This document shows, in pieces, positions 11,036 through 21,432 of a stretch of DNA of 64,000 nt. The notes beneath the pieces were generated by a model, which worked only from the letters and a program-made list of their open reading frames with translations, was not told where the DNA came from and did no database searches. Source of the stretch: Rotaria socialis. Lineage: Eukaryota; Rotifera; Eurotatoria; Philodinida; Philodinidae. The position numbers and the translations under genes are program-made. Location of the stretch: assembly GCA_905331475.1 (NCBI GenBank), contig CAJNYU010000191.1, positions 1-64,000 on the forward strand. Reading direction: 5' to 3'. Each line of letters starts with the position of its first letter. The first letter of the stretch is position 1.

Positions 11036-12465
11036 AGAAAGAAAAAAAAGGTGTCCTACTGAATCTTTTAGGGTTCTAGATTTTGGTACCAATTTCAGAA
11101 CCATTTAAGGTTCAAGCAAAATCTGGTTCCAGCGGGAACTTTTTCCTATTTCTTCCAAAAATGGTTCTATAGTAGTAAAACGTAGTCCACCACACTCAAT
11201 TAGTCTAGTACTCTAGGCAAATGTTTTATCCAACCGTTAATTTCATATTTAATCCCTTATTCCTAACCTTTACCCTTAATTCTATCCTTAACCCTAATTT
11301 CTATTCATAACCCTTCATTCTACCCTTAACCCTTATTCATAGCCTTCACCCTTAATTCTATCCTTAACCGTAATTCCTAATCTAAACCATAATTTTTATC
11401 GATAACCCTTAATTCTACCCTTAACTCTTAATTCTATCCTTAACTCTTAATTCTATCCTTAACCATATTTTCTATCCATAACCCTTATTCCCACCCCTAA
11501 CCATTAATTCTATCCTTAACCCTAGTTTCTATCCATAACCCTTAATTCTAGCCTTAAACCTTATTTCTATGCGTTATATTTACCTAGATTTGTGAGTAGA
11601 ATACGAGCTAGCACTTTCTCCGTTATTCGCACGAAATTGGCATCGCCGTTAGTTGATGTTGAGACCATCCTAAACAAAAACAAAACAAGAACAGTGACTT
11701 ATATTGTAAGATTCAACTTACCATTAAATGAATTGTTCGCATATGCCTAAAATATTAAAAGAAACACGAATTCATTTTATCATATGAAGCTTGCATTTCA
11801 GTTGAGTATTCATACATACCTAACTACAGAAAATCTTGAATTCATTTTATCAGATTGACATTACCTGTCTATTCATACATGTGACATATCGAAAAAGATA
11901 AGTGAACAATCACACTTCAAAATATGCCACTAATTATTGAATTCATTTTGCAGACACAACTGCCCAGGTCTACCATTCAACTATTGTATACATGGCATCG
12001 AAAACACCATGACTGGCGGATTCGGATTCCTGGACATAGATAACTTATTCCGAACTTCAACCAGAATTTAGATCGGAGTTGAAATACAAAGTCTAATTTT
12101 AGAGCCCTCGATTTTTTGATGGAGCCAATTTCTAATCATTGGGAGCGTTGATCGAAAAAATGATGGTAGATTCAGATTAATCGATCTCAGTAACCTATTT
12201 GAGATTTATATTACTTAAATCACGTTCCGAAAATATAGTATCTTGCTTCAAGCCAGAACCATCTTTGAGAAAATGGTTCAGCATTAAAAAAAATGGTGCA
12301 GGACGGAACTTTTTCAGTCATCCGGAACTATTGAGGGTCTGAGATGGTTCTTTTAACTAGCTAGAACCCTCGATGGTTTATTAATGAGTGAATGAAACCT
12401 TAAAAGGTTCAGTATCTTGGATAGAACCATAAATAGTTCCATATAACACCATTTTTTTTTCAAAG
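11036..12465. repeat. Composite repeat with imperfect inverted ends and a degenerate minisatellite core
   Basis: Both ends carry GAAAAAAAA(T)GGTGT pointing inwards (near 11041 and near 12465), followed by related blocks of CTGAACCTTTTAAGG type and many GGTTC/GAACC words. This suggests a non-autonomous element of about 1.4 kb with worn inverted ends. At 11240-11575 it holds a degenerate minisatellite built on CCTTAACCCTTAATTCTAT-like units of roughly 18-21 bp. GAATTCATTTTATCA and close variants recur three times at 11765-11955. There is no open frame of note and no clear target duplication. Boundaries are approximate. Confidence 0.5.
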
Positions 12466-14052
12466 TACCTTCTTCTTAGGTGCAACTGGTCAAATTGGTT
12501 CGAATTTGATCGGTTCTCGATCCGAATCTGGGTTTACTTCGAATTTTTCTGTTGACAAAATTCAGATCCGGATTTAGACACAAATTCTAAAATTCGAATC
12601 TGATCGACTTCATTTGAGACCTAAAGTCAATGATAAATTGTTTTTTATGAGATCAATATGAAGTTTGTTTGAAGAATTGTTGTCTATAAATTGTATGCAG
12701 ACCAGAACATCATAGTTGGTCACAAAATCAAAATCAAGAAGTCATTGTTTTTGGAATGCATAATTTATCATAAATGCACTGAAAAAAATGCGTTCGATAA
12801 GTTGTTTGAAGTCGTCTGTAATCAAAGTGTCGTTGGCTTACAATACACTTCAGGAAGACACAGAAAATTATTCGATTGTATGTTTTGAAAGTTTGAATAT
12901 TATTTTCAATGCCTATGACTAAAGAACGTGGTGTAATGCAATCTGTGATGAGACCAATAATTCCTAAGCTTTAATGCTAAATAATTTTTACAAAATTATT
13001 AAACTAAGTTAAAATGTGTTTTAAATAAATATATTCAAATTAGGCAGTAGAGTTCAAAAATGATGTTTCAAGCTTACACGACCTTACGGATGCAAGACGT
13101 TCCGTGTGATCAAAACTAAGTTCATAGCAGTTAGAACTGCACTTTTCCTAAATTGCATTCTACGCCACCCATCCAAATAGCTGTTTCGACTTATTTCTTT
13201 TACTTCACTAATCAAAATATCAACATACTGAGATTAATGAAGCGGCAGGTAGTATTTTTCGATAAATTTATTCTTGTGAATTACTCAAAAATTCAATTAA
13301 CATCCCAAGTAAATGATAATGACTAGGCTTCTGCTCTCGCTTTATTCCATAAGTATTATAGCTACTCATGAACATGCCATTATACACAAGCAAATCGACT
13401 GAAAACTTCCATCTACATCAACAAACAATTACAAACATCGCCGAAGGTAAAAACGTCCACTCATATTCATTTGAAAACCATTTTCTCATCGCCTCTCTAC
13501 GTTGAAAAAATATATCGGGTATTAAGTATGTATTCACGAATACAATTATTTTTATTGCGCTTTCAAGTGCATTAATCGAAACACATGAATCATATTGCGA
13601 CTGCCACAGTATTTGGAGAATACATAAGTCTGGAAGACAATATGCGTCCGGTAGATGCGAAGTTGCTTTTCGGAAGATCAATATGTCTCTTATTTCATTG
13701 TTGGAGAACGTAATAAGTGTTATTTTTTAACCATTCACTAAGCATCAGCATTCAATTATTAACTCCTATGGAATTTGCATTGAAAAAATTTCCAACAAAC
13801 CAACAACACTCGAAGAAATTGTTTTCTCTTTCACCTAAGAGCACTTTCCTCGATTCACAGAATATTCAGTTAAGTGTTCGTTTCGTTTTTCACTTCCGCG
13901 TACACTTCCTTTTCTCTTAATTATTATTTCTGTTTATCCTTCTTTTTTTCCAACCGTTCTTCCTTATAAAACGAGCTATACTATAAAATGCCTAACTTTC
14001 AGTCATTTAAGTTTTAAACATTATTCCCGGCTGATAGGGGACAAAAGATTAT
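12466..14052. other. AT-rich intergenic stretch upstream of IAP 2
   Basis: No supported gene. 12480-12620 is rich in TTCGAAT and GATC words that partly face each other and may be a worn repeat. The open frames here are short, start at non-ATG codons or lack splice context and motifs. The last 100 bp before 14053 presumably hold the promoter and leader of IAP 2, but I see no clear TATA or initiator. Confidence 0.5.
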
Positions 14053-15923
14053 ATGCTACGCGGTTTTTCACATAAAGGAAATTATAGGAAAGTGGCTCAA
14101 GTGTCATTTCAAATATGTCAACAATTAGTCAAAAGACAAAGATTTCACTCGAATGTAGCTTTGACCTTAGCTGGATTACAGTGTTCCAATGACACTGATG
14201 ACGCTCATTGCCAATTATGTGGTATTCAGGTGTCGACATCAAAACTGGACACGGAACCAATGGATATTCATGCTAAACGAAGTCCAACTTGTCCATTTGT
14301 GCTATCACGAGTATCTCACAAAAAAACGAACGATGCTTGTGAATCAGTACCAAGCCATGAAATCAACAAAAATACTGTTGACAAACAAAGCTACACACTA
14401 TGCGAAGTCGAGATCACAAAACAAGTACGACAACGTACTTTTTCACATTGGCCTCATCAATTATCACCTACTAGTTCAGAAATGATCGAAGCCGGATTTT
14501 TCAGTTGTAATATTAGCGATCGTGTCATTTGCATTTATTGTAATATTATCTGTCAGCAATGGACTCAAAATAGTCATACACCATGTGAAATTCATAGAAC
14601 ACTTTCGCCCAAGTGTCCTTATGTTATTGCTATGTTAGCTCGTCCTCAAACAGCAGCTATTTTAGTCATCAACGAACAGCGTGGTACTGATCAATCACTA
14701 GCCTCCAGTAGAGCAGATCTCCTTCGATCGAATCCCATAGTTCATGTGAAGGCTTGCAATTCACCTTACATGGAAATCACACAACGACATGCATCGTTTG
14801 AAACTTGGTCGAATACAGATTCACCATCTGTAGACGATCTAGTGAGAGCTGGATTCTTTTATACTGGTAATGCAAATATTGTGACTTGTTTCTATTGTAA
14901 TGAATCTCTTCAAAACTGGGGTCCGAATGACAATCCCACAATTGAGCATGCACGCTGGTTTCCATGCTGTGCCTATGCAGAACAGTTGTGTGGTGTTGAG
15001 TTGTATCGAAAGATTCGAGAGTCCACACGAATTCAGCAAGGTATTTTCTTGTATCTTATTTGGCAAAAGTGAAAATGATAGACTTTATTTTAGAGAAAGC
15101 GAGAGCGAATGATGCAACCAATGGGTCATCAATGAATTCTCTAAACTCAAGCAAACAATGTTTGTTGATACCAGATGAGAGTACTTTGCCACGGCTCGTC
15201 GCTGCACGCCTCGATTTGCCGATATCACAAAGGCTTCTAAATCAAAATTTCAAACTGTCAATTATCAAAAGATGTTGGGAAGACCAACTTCGATTGAAAC
15301 GTAGGTAGGCAATTTTTTTATTTTGTTTCAAGTGACAGTAAAACTACACGTTTACATTGATTTTAGATGAAGATTTTATGAGTGATAGTGATCTATTAAT
15401 GGCTTGTATAATTCTTCAAAAACAAATAAAACATATAGGTGGCAAGAAGGAAAACATACTCGTACCATGCATAGTTATGGAAAAGATTCGAGAGGCAGAG
15501 CAACTAGGTAATTAATGAAGTAGTAAAATAAATGAAGATATTTGTATAGATACTATTTTAGAAGCTCATGCGCATAAAAAACCAGCATCACAGCGATTTT
15601 GTAGTAATCCATCAGCCAAAAGTGATGTTGAAATACCAACCTCATCATCAGAATCAATTCGAAAAAATGTCAATTCTGGATTTTTCAATCCGATTAAAGA
15701 GGACCCACAAGAGAATAAATCTCAAGAAAATGGTCACTCTAATCGTAGCCAGGAAAATAATCAAACATCGGTTAATCTGTGCGTGTTGTGCTTAGAGGAA
15801 GCAAGATGTCTTGCAAGCATGCCATGCGGTCACCTATCTACATGTGTGCCTTGCGGTCATTCTCTGCGCTCTTGCCCTATTTGCCGTCATGTCATTGAAG
15901 GTTACATGCGAATATATCTTTGA
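14053..15923 (+). CDS. IAP: three BIR domains, UBA-like segment, RING (paralogue 2)
   Basis: Probable caspase inhibitor and RING E3 ligase, 565 aa, tandem paralogue of the gene at 6044. Exons: 14053-15040, 15094-15300, 15367-15507, 15562-15923; all three introns (53, 66, 54 nt) sit at the same codons and phases as in paralogue 1. BIR1 is divergent, lacking the usual Arg, Trp and Gly residues but keeping the ligand order C53, C56, H73, C80. BIR2 (RQRTFSHWP, C160, C163, H181, C188) and BIR3 (AGFFYTG, C279, C282, H299, C306) are canonical. The C-terminal RING runs from CVLC to the CPIC pair near the end. The poly-Ser linker of paralogue 1 is missing, so the protein is ~90 residues shorter. An AATAAA lies at 15972. 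The N-terminal ~38 residues are poorly supported, and an unseen upstream exon could replace them. Confidence 0.9.
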
Positions 15924-15971
15924 AATCATACTCATAGAAATAATTATACCGTACAATAATAGGAAATTTTG

Positions 15972-15977
15972 AATAAA
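15972..15977 (+). terminator. Poly(A) signal AATAAA of IAP 2
   Basis: A canonical AATAAA 49 nt after the IAP 2 stop codon, in an AT-rich tail. It is the best candidate for the 3' end of that transcript. Confidence 0.5.
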
Positions 15978-16098
15978 TTATATTATTATTTGTGTTTTTT
16001 TATTGTCGCAATCATAATCGCTATGATGCGGTATTTTATTAACTCGTGAATCATTTATTTTTGGAAAATTTCGAAGTATGACTTTTCATAACAATCTA

Positions 16099-17411
16099 TC
16101 GGGTGGCCCATAAAGAATGAGGGTTTCACTGTTTCTTCAATATCTTAATCAATTTTTCATATTTTTCTGTTCTCTTTTTTTCGTTTAATAGAGAATTTTT
16201 TTCTCTACAAAAATGGTCTAAATTTATTTATTTAAACAGTTGCCATTAGCTGGTTTCAATCGATACAATCGATTCGTCCAAGATGCACAACTTTCAAAAA
16301 CAACTTCAGGACGGATTTTCTTCACACTACGTTTCAGCTCATGGATAAGAGCCGTCTTGGATGTCACCAGATCCCAGTTGATAGCACCGGCAAATTCATC
16401 CCAAATACAATAATCCAGGGGATTTAGATCAGGACTATTTGGAGGCCAATGGTCTTTGTCAATGAAACATGATAAATGAGTTCGACACCAATCTTGAGTT
16501 TTTCGGTGAATATGCGGCCTTCCTTCATGTTGTTGAAAAGTCCAGTTGTCGGCGAACATGTCGTTTCCGAATTTCAGAACCACAGGGGGTACTTCTTGTA
16601 TGTACCGCTCATGATCAACTGTTCCATTTTTAAAAAACACCAAAGGGGACAACCCTTTGGAACATGCTCCCAGCCAGACCATAACGTTTTTAGGAAACTT
16701 CTGTACCTGTCTGATACCACCTTTCACATCAGCATCAGCACGACTTGGCGCCCAGATTCTCTCGTTTTGGAAGTTAATAAACTCTATCACTGTCGAACAT
16801 TTTTTCGTCAGAAAACAAAAATCTCGAAGTGTCCTCTTTGCGAAAGTTCGTTCGTATCCAATTTGCAAATTTTAATCTTTTTGCTTTTTGGGCTTCAGAA
16901 GTTTTTGGCTGGGCTTTTTTCTTGAAAGATTTTAGTGTTAGATCATCTTTGAGAATTCTCTGAGCACTTGTACGAGATATTCTCAAATCACGTGCAATTT
17001 TACGGCACGAAAAAATTCGTAATCGATCATGTCGCTTTTTTACCTTCTGTATGTTTGCTGCAGTTCTTACTGTTGTTGGACGACCCAGTGATCTCAATAA
17101 AGTAATCCGGCCGGTGTCTCGAACCATTTTGCACCACCTTTCGACGGTTGATAAGCCTACTGAACCATGAAGATCCTCATGGATCATAATACAAGATTGT
17201 CCAGCTTTATATTTTGAAAGTACTATGTTTTGGAGCTCTTTACTCTTCATACTTTCGCACCAGAAAATTGTACAATGGCACAAAATGTGTACTTATGAAT
17301 TTGTAGAGAAGAAAATTCTCTTTCAATTGGGAAAAAAGTATTGGTAAATTGCGGATAGTTTCCGAGATATCCATGAAATACTACAACCCTCATTCTTTAT
17401 GGGCCACCCGA
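16099..17411 (-). mobile_element. Mariner-family transposon, full length but dead
   Basis: A 1313-bp DNA transposon flanked by TA duplications (16097-16098, 17412-17413), with perfect 27-bp inverted ends starting TCGGGTGGCCCATAAAGAAT. It carries one transposase gene on the minus strand (17250-16224). Size, ends and TA target fit mariner. By my residue count the second and third catalytic positions are separated by 37 residues, as in the maT (DD37D) clade. The coding region is broken (see the transposase entry), so the copy cannot move itself, although its intact ends could be used in trans. The perfect ends suggest a fairly recent insertion. Confidence 0.93.
16224..17250 (-). pseudogene. Mariner transposase with a frameshift and a changed catalytic residue
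   Basis: DNA-binding N-terminus: two helix-turn-helix-like parts (MKSKELQNIV start at 17250; SCRKIARDLRISRTSAQRIL) joined by an RSLGRPTT linker, then the catalytic core. The first catalytic Asp is in FLFSDEKMFD. The reading frame shifts once near 16776-16780, apparently by one extra T, and resumes at NFQNERIWAPSRAD. The second catalytic position, normally the Asp of QQDGA, reads His here (WTFQQHEGRPH). The third Asp is in SPDLNPLDY. About 340 residues in all, a normal mariner length. Frameshift and Asp-to-His change each suffice to inactivate it. The start was placed at the first ATG before the recognisable domain. Confidence 0.9.
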
Positions 17412-17413
17412 TA

Positions 17414-18506
17414 TTATAATGGCACCCGTCTGGGTTTCATGTTTGCATCTACTCATTCACATAAAGCTATAATGCATGATATTCTCACTATCTTTCGAAG
17501 GTTTATATACTTCATTGACCCAAATTCAAGCTTTCTGCTCAGCTGTTGAATTTGTTTTTGGCCTATTGCCATAAAATTTTGCATTGTCGAATTTCACCAT
17601 CACCAAAAATATATGGTTAATTTCAAAGAACACTATTTTCAAATTAATTCGCCTCATAAAAAAATAAGTTTCGAAACTAACTTGATGTCAATTCTCAAGA
17701 AAAAAAATAAATTATTTCGAAGCAGCTTCTTGTGCTGTAAACACTGAATATAGGTCGGCGACCCAAGTTAGCTGTCAAAGCTTCATGATAGTTTCAATTA
17801 GTAAAATAAAATGCACTCGACTAAATGACTTTTGCTAGGGTGTTGTGGTAGTGGCATCAAAAACATTTATCAAGGGGGAAAAAAATTCATTCGAGTAGTC
17901 CAGTTCAGTGCGATCCGTTTGAATAGCTCAAAATGAGTTATTCTCTTTGTACTAATTTGTGTAAAACGTACTTGAAATATTGAAAAATATAGAAAACAAA
18001 ACAAGGATGAACACAGTTTATTATTCTGAATTTATATTGCAATGTTACTCGATCGGCTTTTCTTTTGGACATGAACCAGATGTACGAAGACAATCATTCT
18101 TCAAAGTATCGATATTTATGTTTTTTTTTTCATAATCCAAATCCATTGCAATATTTTATGATTTGGTTCGCATAAAATGATCTGAAAAACAAAAGCGTAT
18201 AATTTACTAGTTGTTTTCGATTAAGATGAATTATATCCTTCAGTTTCATTCTTGAACAAGTGAAATGACTGTATGAAGAAAAATTAGATTTATCACATAT
18301 CTACTATGTCGACTATTTGAACGGAGTTCTCTTCTGTTTCAATATTACCACTCATGACTATTCGCATTGTCTTAGTACAACTTGAAATTATTTTGACGAA
18401 TATGGAGACCTAGATTACCAAGATCAAGAGTCAGTTGGTACACATAGGATTAATACACTAGGACTGATTTATATATCAACTAATACGAATGATAACTATT
18501 TACAAA
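17414..18506. other. AT-rich intergenic stretch, nothing recognised
   Basis: About 1.1 kb between the mariner and the small gene at 18507. Only short open frames without motifs. I see no repeats beyond homopolymer A/T runs. Confidence 0.5.
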
Positions 18507-18859
18507 ATGGTAAGAAAGCAATACCGAAGGATAGAGGCCATGAGTATTGTGCAGATTAAGAAACAGATATTGGCAAGAGAGATGGAGGTGATACTCACTT
18601 GACTCACATAAAATATGAGTATAACTGGAGTGGAGCTGAAGTTCAGATGAATCTACGTGAATTACGCACTCCAGCAGGTGTATCTCTCCCATCATTGGTA
18701 GAACTACAACCCACCGTTGCAGATGTAGATAGTGACTGTAGAGAAAAGGTTCATATCTTATTCTTCTTTTGCAACACAATACCATTAACAATGAGTTCGC
18801 AGAATATTAATAGTAAGTGTAATAAAGTCGTTGTAGGTCGCTACAACATATTATTGTGA
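18507..18859 (+). CDS. Small hypothetical protein, three exons
   Basis: Not recognised. Exons 18507-18587, 18647-18748 and 18803-18859 join in phase 0 to give 79 aa: MVRKQYRRIEAMS, a charged helix ending REME, then NLRELRTPAGVSLPSL and a Cys-containing tail. The two introns are 59 nt (GTGATA..TTCAG) and 54 nt (GTTCAT..CGCAG), the usual size for this genome, and the first removes in-frame stops; this, plus coding-like composition, is the main support. The start ATG is followed by GTAAGA, so it could instead be a donor site of a longer gene. No transmembrane segment or known motif is visible. It lies 96 bp from the convergent dioxygenase gene. Confidence 0.4.
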
Positions 18860-18955
18860 GCTATCTCAGTAACACGAAGTGTATATGTAGCAATTAAAAC
18901 CTTTAGATTGGCTAGATGCTGCTCTATCACCATTACTATTTTAGATACCTATTTG

Positions 18956-19843
18956 TTATAAAAGAACCGTCTCATCATCCACTATTCCAAAAATAGATTC
19001 CATGGGATCTTTGTATTTGAAGAAACCGCAAGCAGGCTGTGATATACCATAGCCAAGTACACGTAATTCTGCTGGACTCAACTGGAGTTCTTTGCAACGT
19101 TCAGGTGGTACTGCTAAGTATTCATTTTCCGCTTGTCGATAAAATCCTTTGGCCATAAATATACCAGCTATTTCGCGTCGCTCATCTAGAGTTAGATTGG
19201 ATCCTCCAGCATGATATAGATTTCCAACAAAGATGGCTGCATCACCCGGCTCTAATTCAGCAGGGATAGCTTCTTCGACAAGAGATGCTCGATTTGAATC
19301 TTCCCACAAATGTGAACCAGGAATCACAAGAGTTGCTCCATTGTTCTTGTGAGTTCGACTAAGGGCAATAATACAGCCTATCATCATTGGCCAATCGCAA
19401 GGCCTCGCGTGAAAATCTGTATCATCCCTATGAAGTTCCTGTTGCTGACCACCGGGATTTATACGGAAGCCAACCGTTGATGAAATTATTGGCTTTGATT
19501 GAACCGTTTTTTTCTCTGAGCCGACATAAAAAGTATACGTCGATGTTAGCAATCGATTGGCCACAGATAAAAGTAATGGATTCATGGCCATGTCGATGCA
19601 AGCCCGTGAAATGGCAAAGAAACCCATGGCTCGTTGTGTAGTCGAAGGGAAAAAACCTGATTGATCAATTGTATCAGAATCAAAATGTGGTGCCAGGTCT
19701 TGTTTCACTTGCTCAACATGACTTCTTGTGTACATTCCAGTAACAATAGCTACGCCATCACGTCGAAGACATTCTAAGATCTCGTCTTCAACATTTTCTT
19801 TTGCTGCCGGTATCCGCGCGATATTTACTGTTGCGGTAGACAT
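18956..19843 (-). CDS. Phytanoyl-CoA dioxygenase-family Fe(II)/2-oxoglutarate oxygenase
   Basis: Predicted non-haem iron, 2-oxoglutarate-dependent oxygenase of the PhyH superfamily, 295 aa, in a single exon from an ATG at 19843. Iron ligands: H138 and D140 in the LHRDD motif, and H211 in GNLYHAGG. R222/R223 (DERREIAGIF) are placed to bind the 2-oxoglutarate carboxylate, and IPGSHLW (~174-180) is a typical PhyH motif. There is no peroxisomal signal, signal peptide or membrane segment, so it is probably cytosolic. The sequence is closer in flavour to fungal and bacterial secondary-metabolite oxygenases (the fumitremorgin/verruculogen type) than to animal PHYH. It is intronless among intron-rich neighbours. 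The substrate cannot be told from the sequence. Confidence 0.88.
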   Translation of the reverse strand: MSTATVNIARIPAAKENVEDEILECLRRDGVAIVTGMYTRSHVEQVKQDLAPHFDSDTIDQSGFFPSTTQRAMGFFAISRACIDMAMNPLLLSVANRLLTSTYTFYVGSEKKTVQSKPIISSTVGFRINPGGQQQELHRDDTDFHARPCDWPMMIGCIIALSRTHKNNGATLVIPGSHLWEDSNRASLVEEAIPAELEPGDAAIFVGNLYHAGGSNLTLDERREIAGIFMAKGFYRQAENEYLAVPPERCKELQLSPAELRVLGYGISQPACGFFKYKDPMESIFGIVDDETVLL

Positions 19844-20231
19844 AGAATGAGCGAGCGAAACTAATGGAAAATCTTTTATATCTTCAGTTCATACAAATGA
19901 TAAGACACGACAATTTTAAATAGTCACATGATCTCGCATACAAGATAACAAAAAGAGAAATTTATCAGTATTGACATTTGTCATATGCGGCACATAGCAT
20001 GGAAATATCTCAATGTAATATTACAGTGAGAGTGTGTGTGATGATAAAGGTGGATACTTACGAGAGTATGAATGATGTGCTATATATTTTTAAATGATAA
20101 TAAGAATGATGAAATTAATTTCAATTGATACAATTGCTCTTACGATCTTGGTAGAAAATATTGAAAAGAAAATCAGTTGCAAGCACATATATATGTCGAT
20201 AGCTAGAGGTCAAATGTTTACACAGTACGAT
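19844..20231. other. Intergenic stretch upstream of the dioxygenase gene
   Basis: 388 bp of AT-rich DNA, probably holding the promoter of the minus-strand dioxygenase gene. It contains a short TG run (GAGTGTGTGTGATG near 20030). No gene or clear regulatory motif. Confidence 0.45.
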
Positions 20232-20484
20232 TAGAGGTGTAAGCCGAGCGGTTGAGCCGCCGCCGTCGCCGTCATATAAACAGGAATACTAAATTTTTGA
20301 ATATTTTCGATACTCAGAAGCAGTCTTCCGGATTGTTATGATCAAATTCCTAATAAGAACGTTCTATATTATCATTTTTCCATTTTCTGTTACATAATTC
20401 TCAAAACTACGAATATTGTTAAAAATAGCTTCTAAAGATTTTGAGCGCCGCCGCCGATGACTGAGGCATCGGCTAACACCTCTA
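20232..20484. mobile_element. hAT-type MITE with CCG-rich subterminal repeats
   Basis: A 253-bp element whose ends read TAGAGGTGTAAGCCGA and, on the other strand, TAGAGGTGTTAGCCGA, fitting the hAT end consensus. The flanking 8-mers AGTACGAT (20224-20231) and GATACGAT (20485-20492) match at 6 of 8 positions, consistent with an aged 8-bp target duplication. Just inside each end is a GC-rich block of CCG/CGG triplets, while the middle is AT-rich. No open frame. Its ends differ from those of the MITE at 7257, so it is a separate family. Confidence 0.75.
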
Positions 20485-21432
20485 GATACGATCCACACTC
20501 ACACCGCTAAAATTCTTCTGGTGGTTTAGTTTGTTAAAAAATTTAGTCACCGACGTCTAGGTTTTCTTTGTTTCTATCTTCTATAGCTAGCTATTCGGCA
20601 TTTTTTTCTGTCACCTCTGATCATCCAGTTTTCTCATCACTTACATCTTGCAGAGTAGTAAAAATAAAGAGGCAACTTCATAAACAAAATAAATTGTACA
20701 GGTGCCACATATGAACGAACGATTTGTTCGATGGAAAAAGGTAACACTTTGTTTCGAAAATAATTAAATCCAAAAGTACTAGTGCGTTAATTTTATTTGA
20801 AAGTACCCAAAAACATGATGTATGTTATTTCGATACTTAGACATAGATAAATCGTAGGAAAATAATTCATTTTCCACTATATCAATTTTTGTAGGCACTT
20901 TTGTTGAATGAAAACATTTATATGACGAATGATATCTTAACAACTGTTAGTTCTAGAAGCTCTTGTGCCTGACAATTTTTTTACTTGGATTTATTTTCTT
21001 TTTTTGATTTTATACTATCAAAAATTACAGTAAATTTACATGATCGCAATTGATTTTGCTGTTAGAGGACAGACTCACTCGAACAGTTTAACAAAGTAAA
21101 TAATGTGTAGGACGATCAGAAAAAATTGAAGATGTCGAAGACAATGAATTCCGACAGCGAATCTTTTCTGCAGTAGTCTGACCAGTAGAATTTTAAACAA
21201 AAGAAATATTAATGCCGTGATATCGTGCATTAGAAGAATAGAATGAACAGATTTCTATTACAAATTGAGTTGATATGAATTCCTATTTTTTAATGGTAAG
21301 CAATATAGTATTTAGTATTGTACATGCAAGCAAGACAAAAAAAAGAGCGAAATGGATTTAAGAAGAGAAACTAGCCAAAAAGCTATAGTGATTGAAAAAT
21401 TTGTTTGTGCGTGATGTTCGGCAATCAACGGA
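20485..21432. other. AT-rich intergenic stretch, nothing recognised
   Basis: About 950 bp between the hAT MITE and the 3' end of the LITAF-like gene. No open frame with motif or splice context and no clear repeat. Confidence 0.5.

Noticed and set aside
11240-11575. An interstitial telomere
   Set aside because: The units are longer and irregular, and do not match the telomere repeat reported for bdelloids; a minisatellite is the simpler reading.
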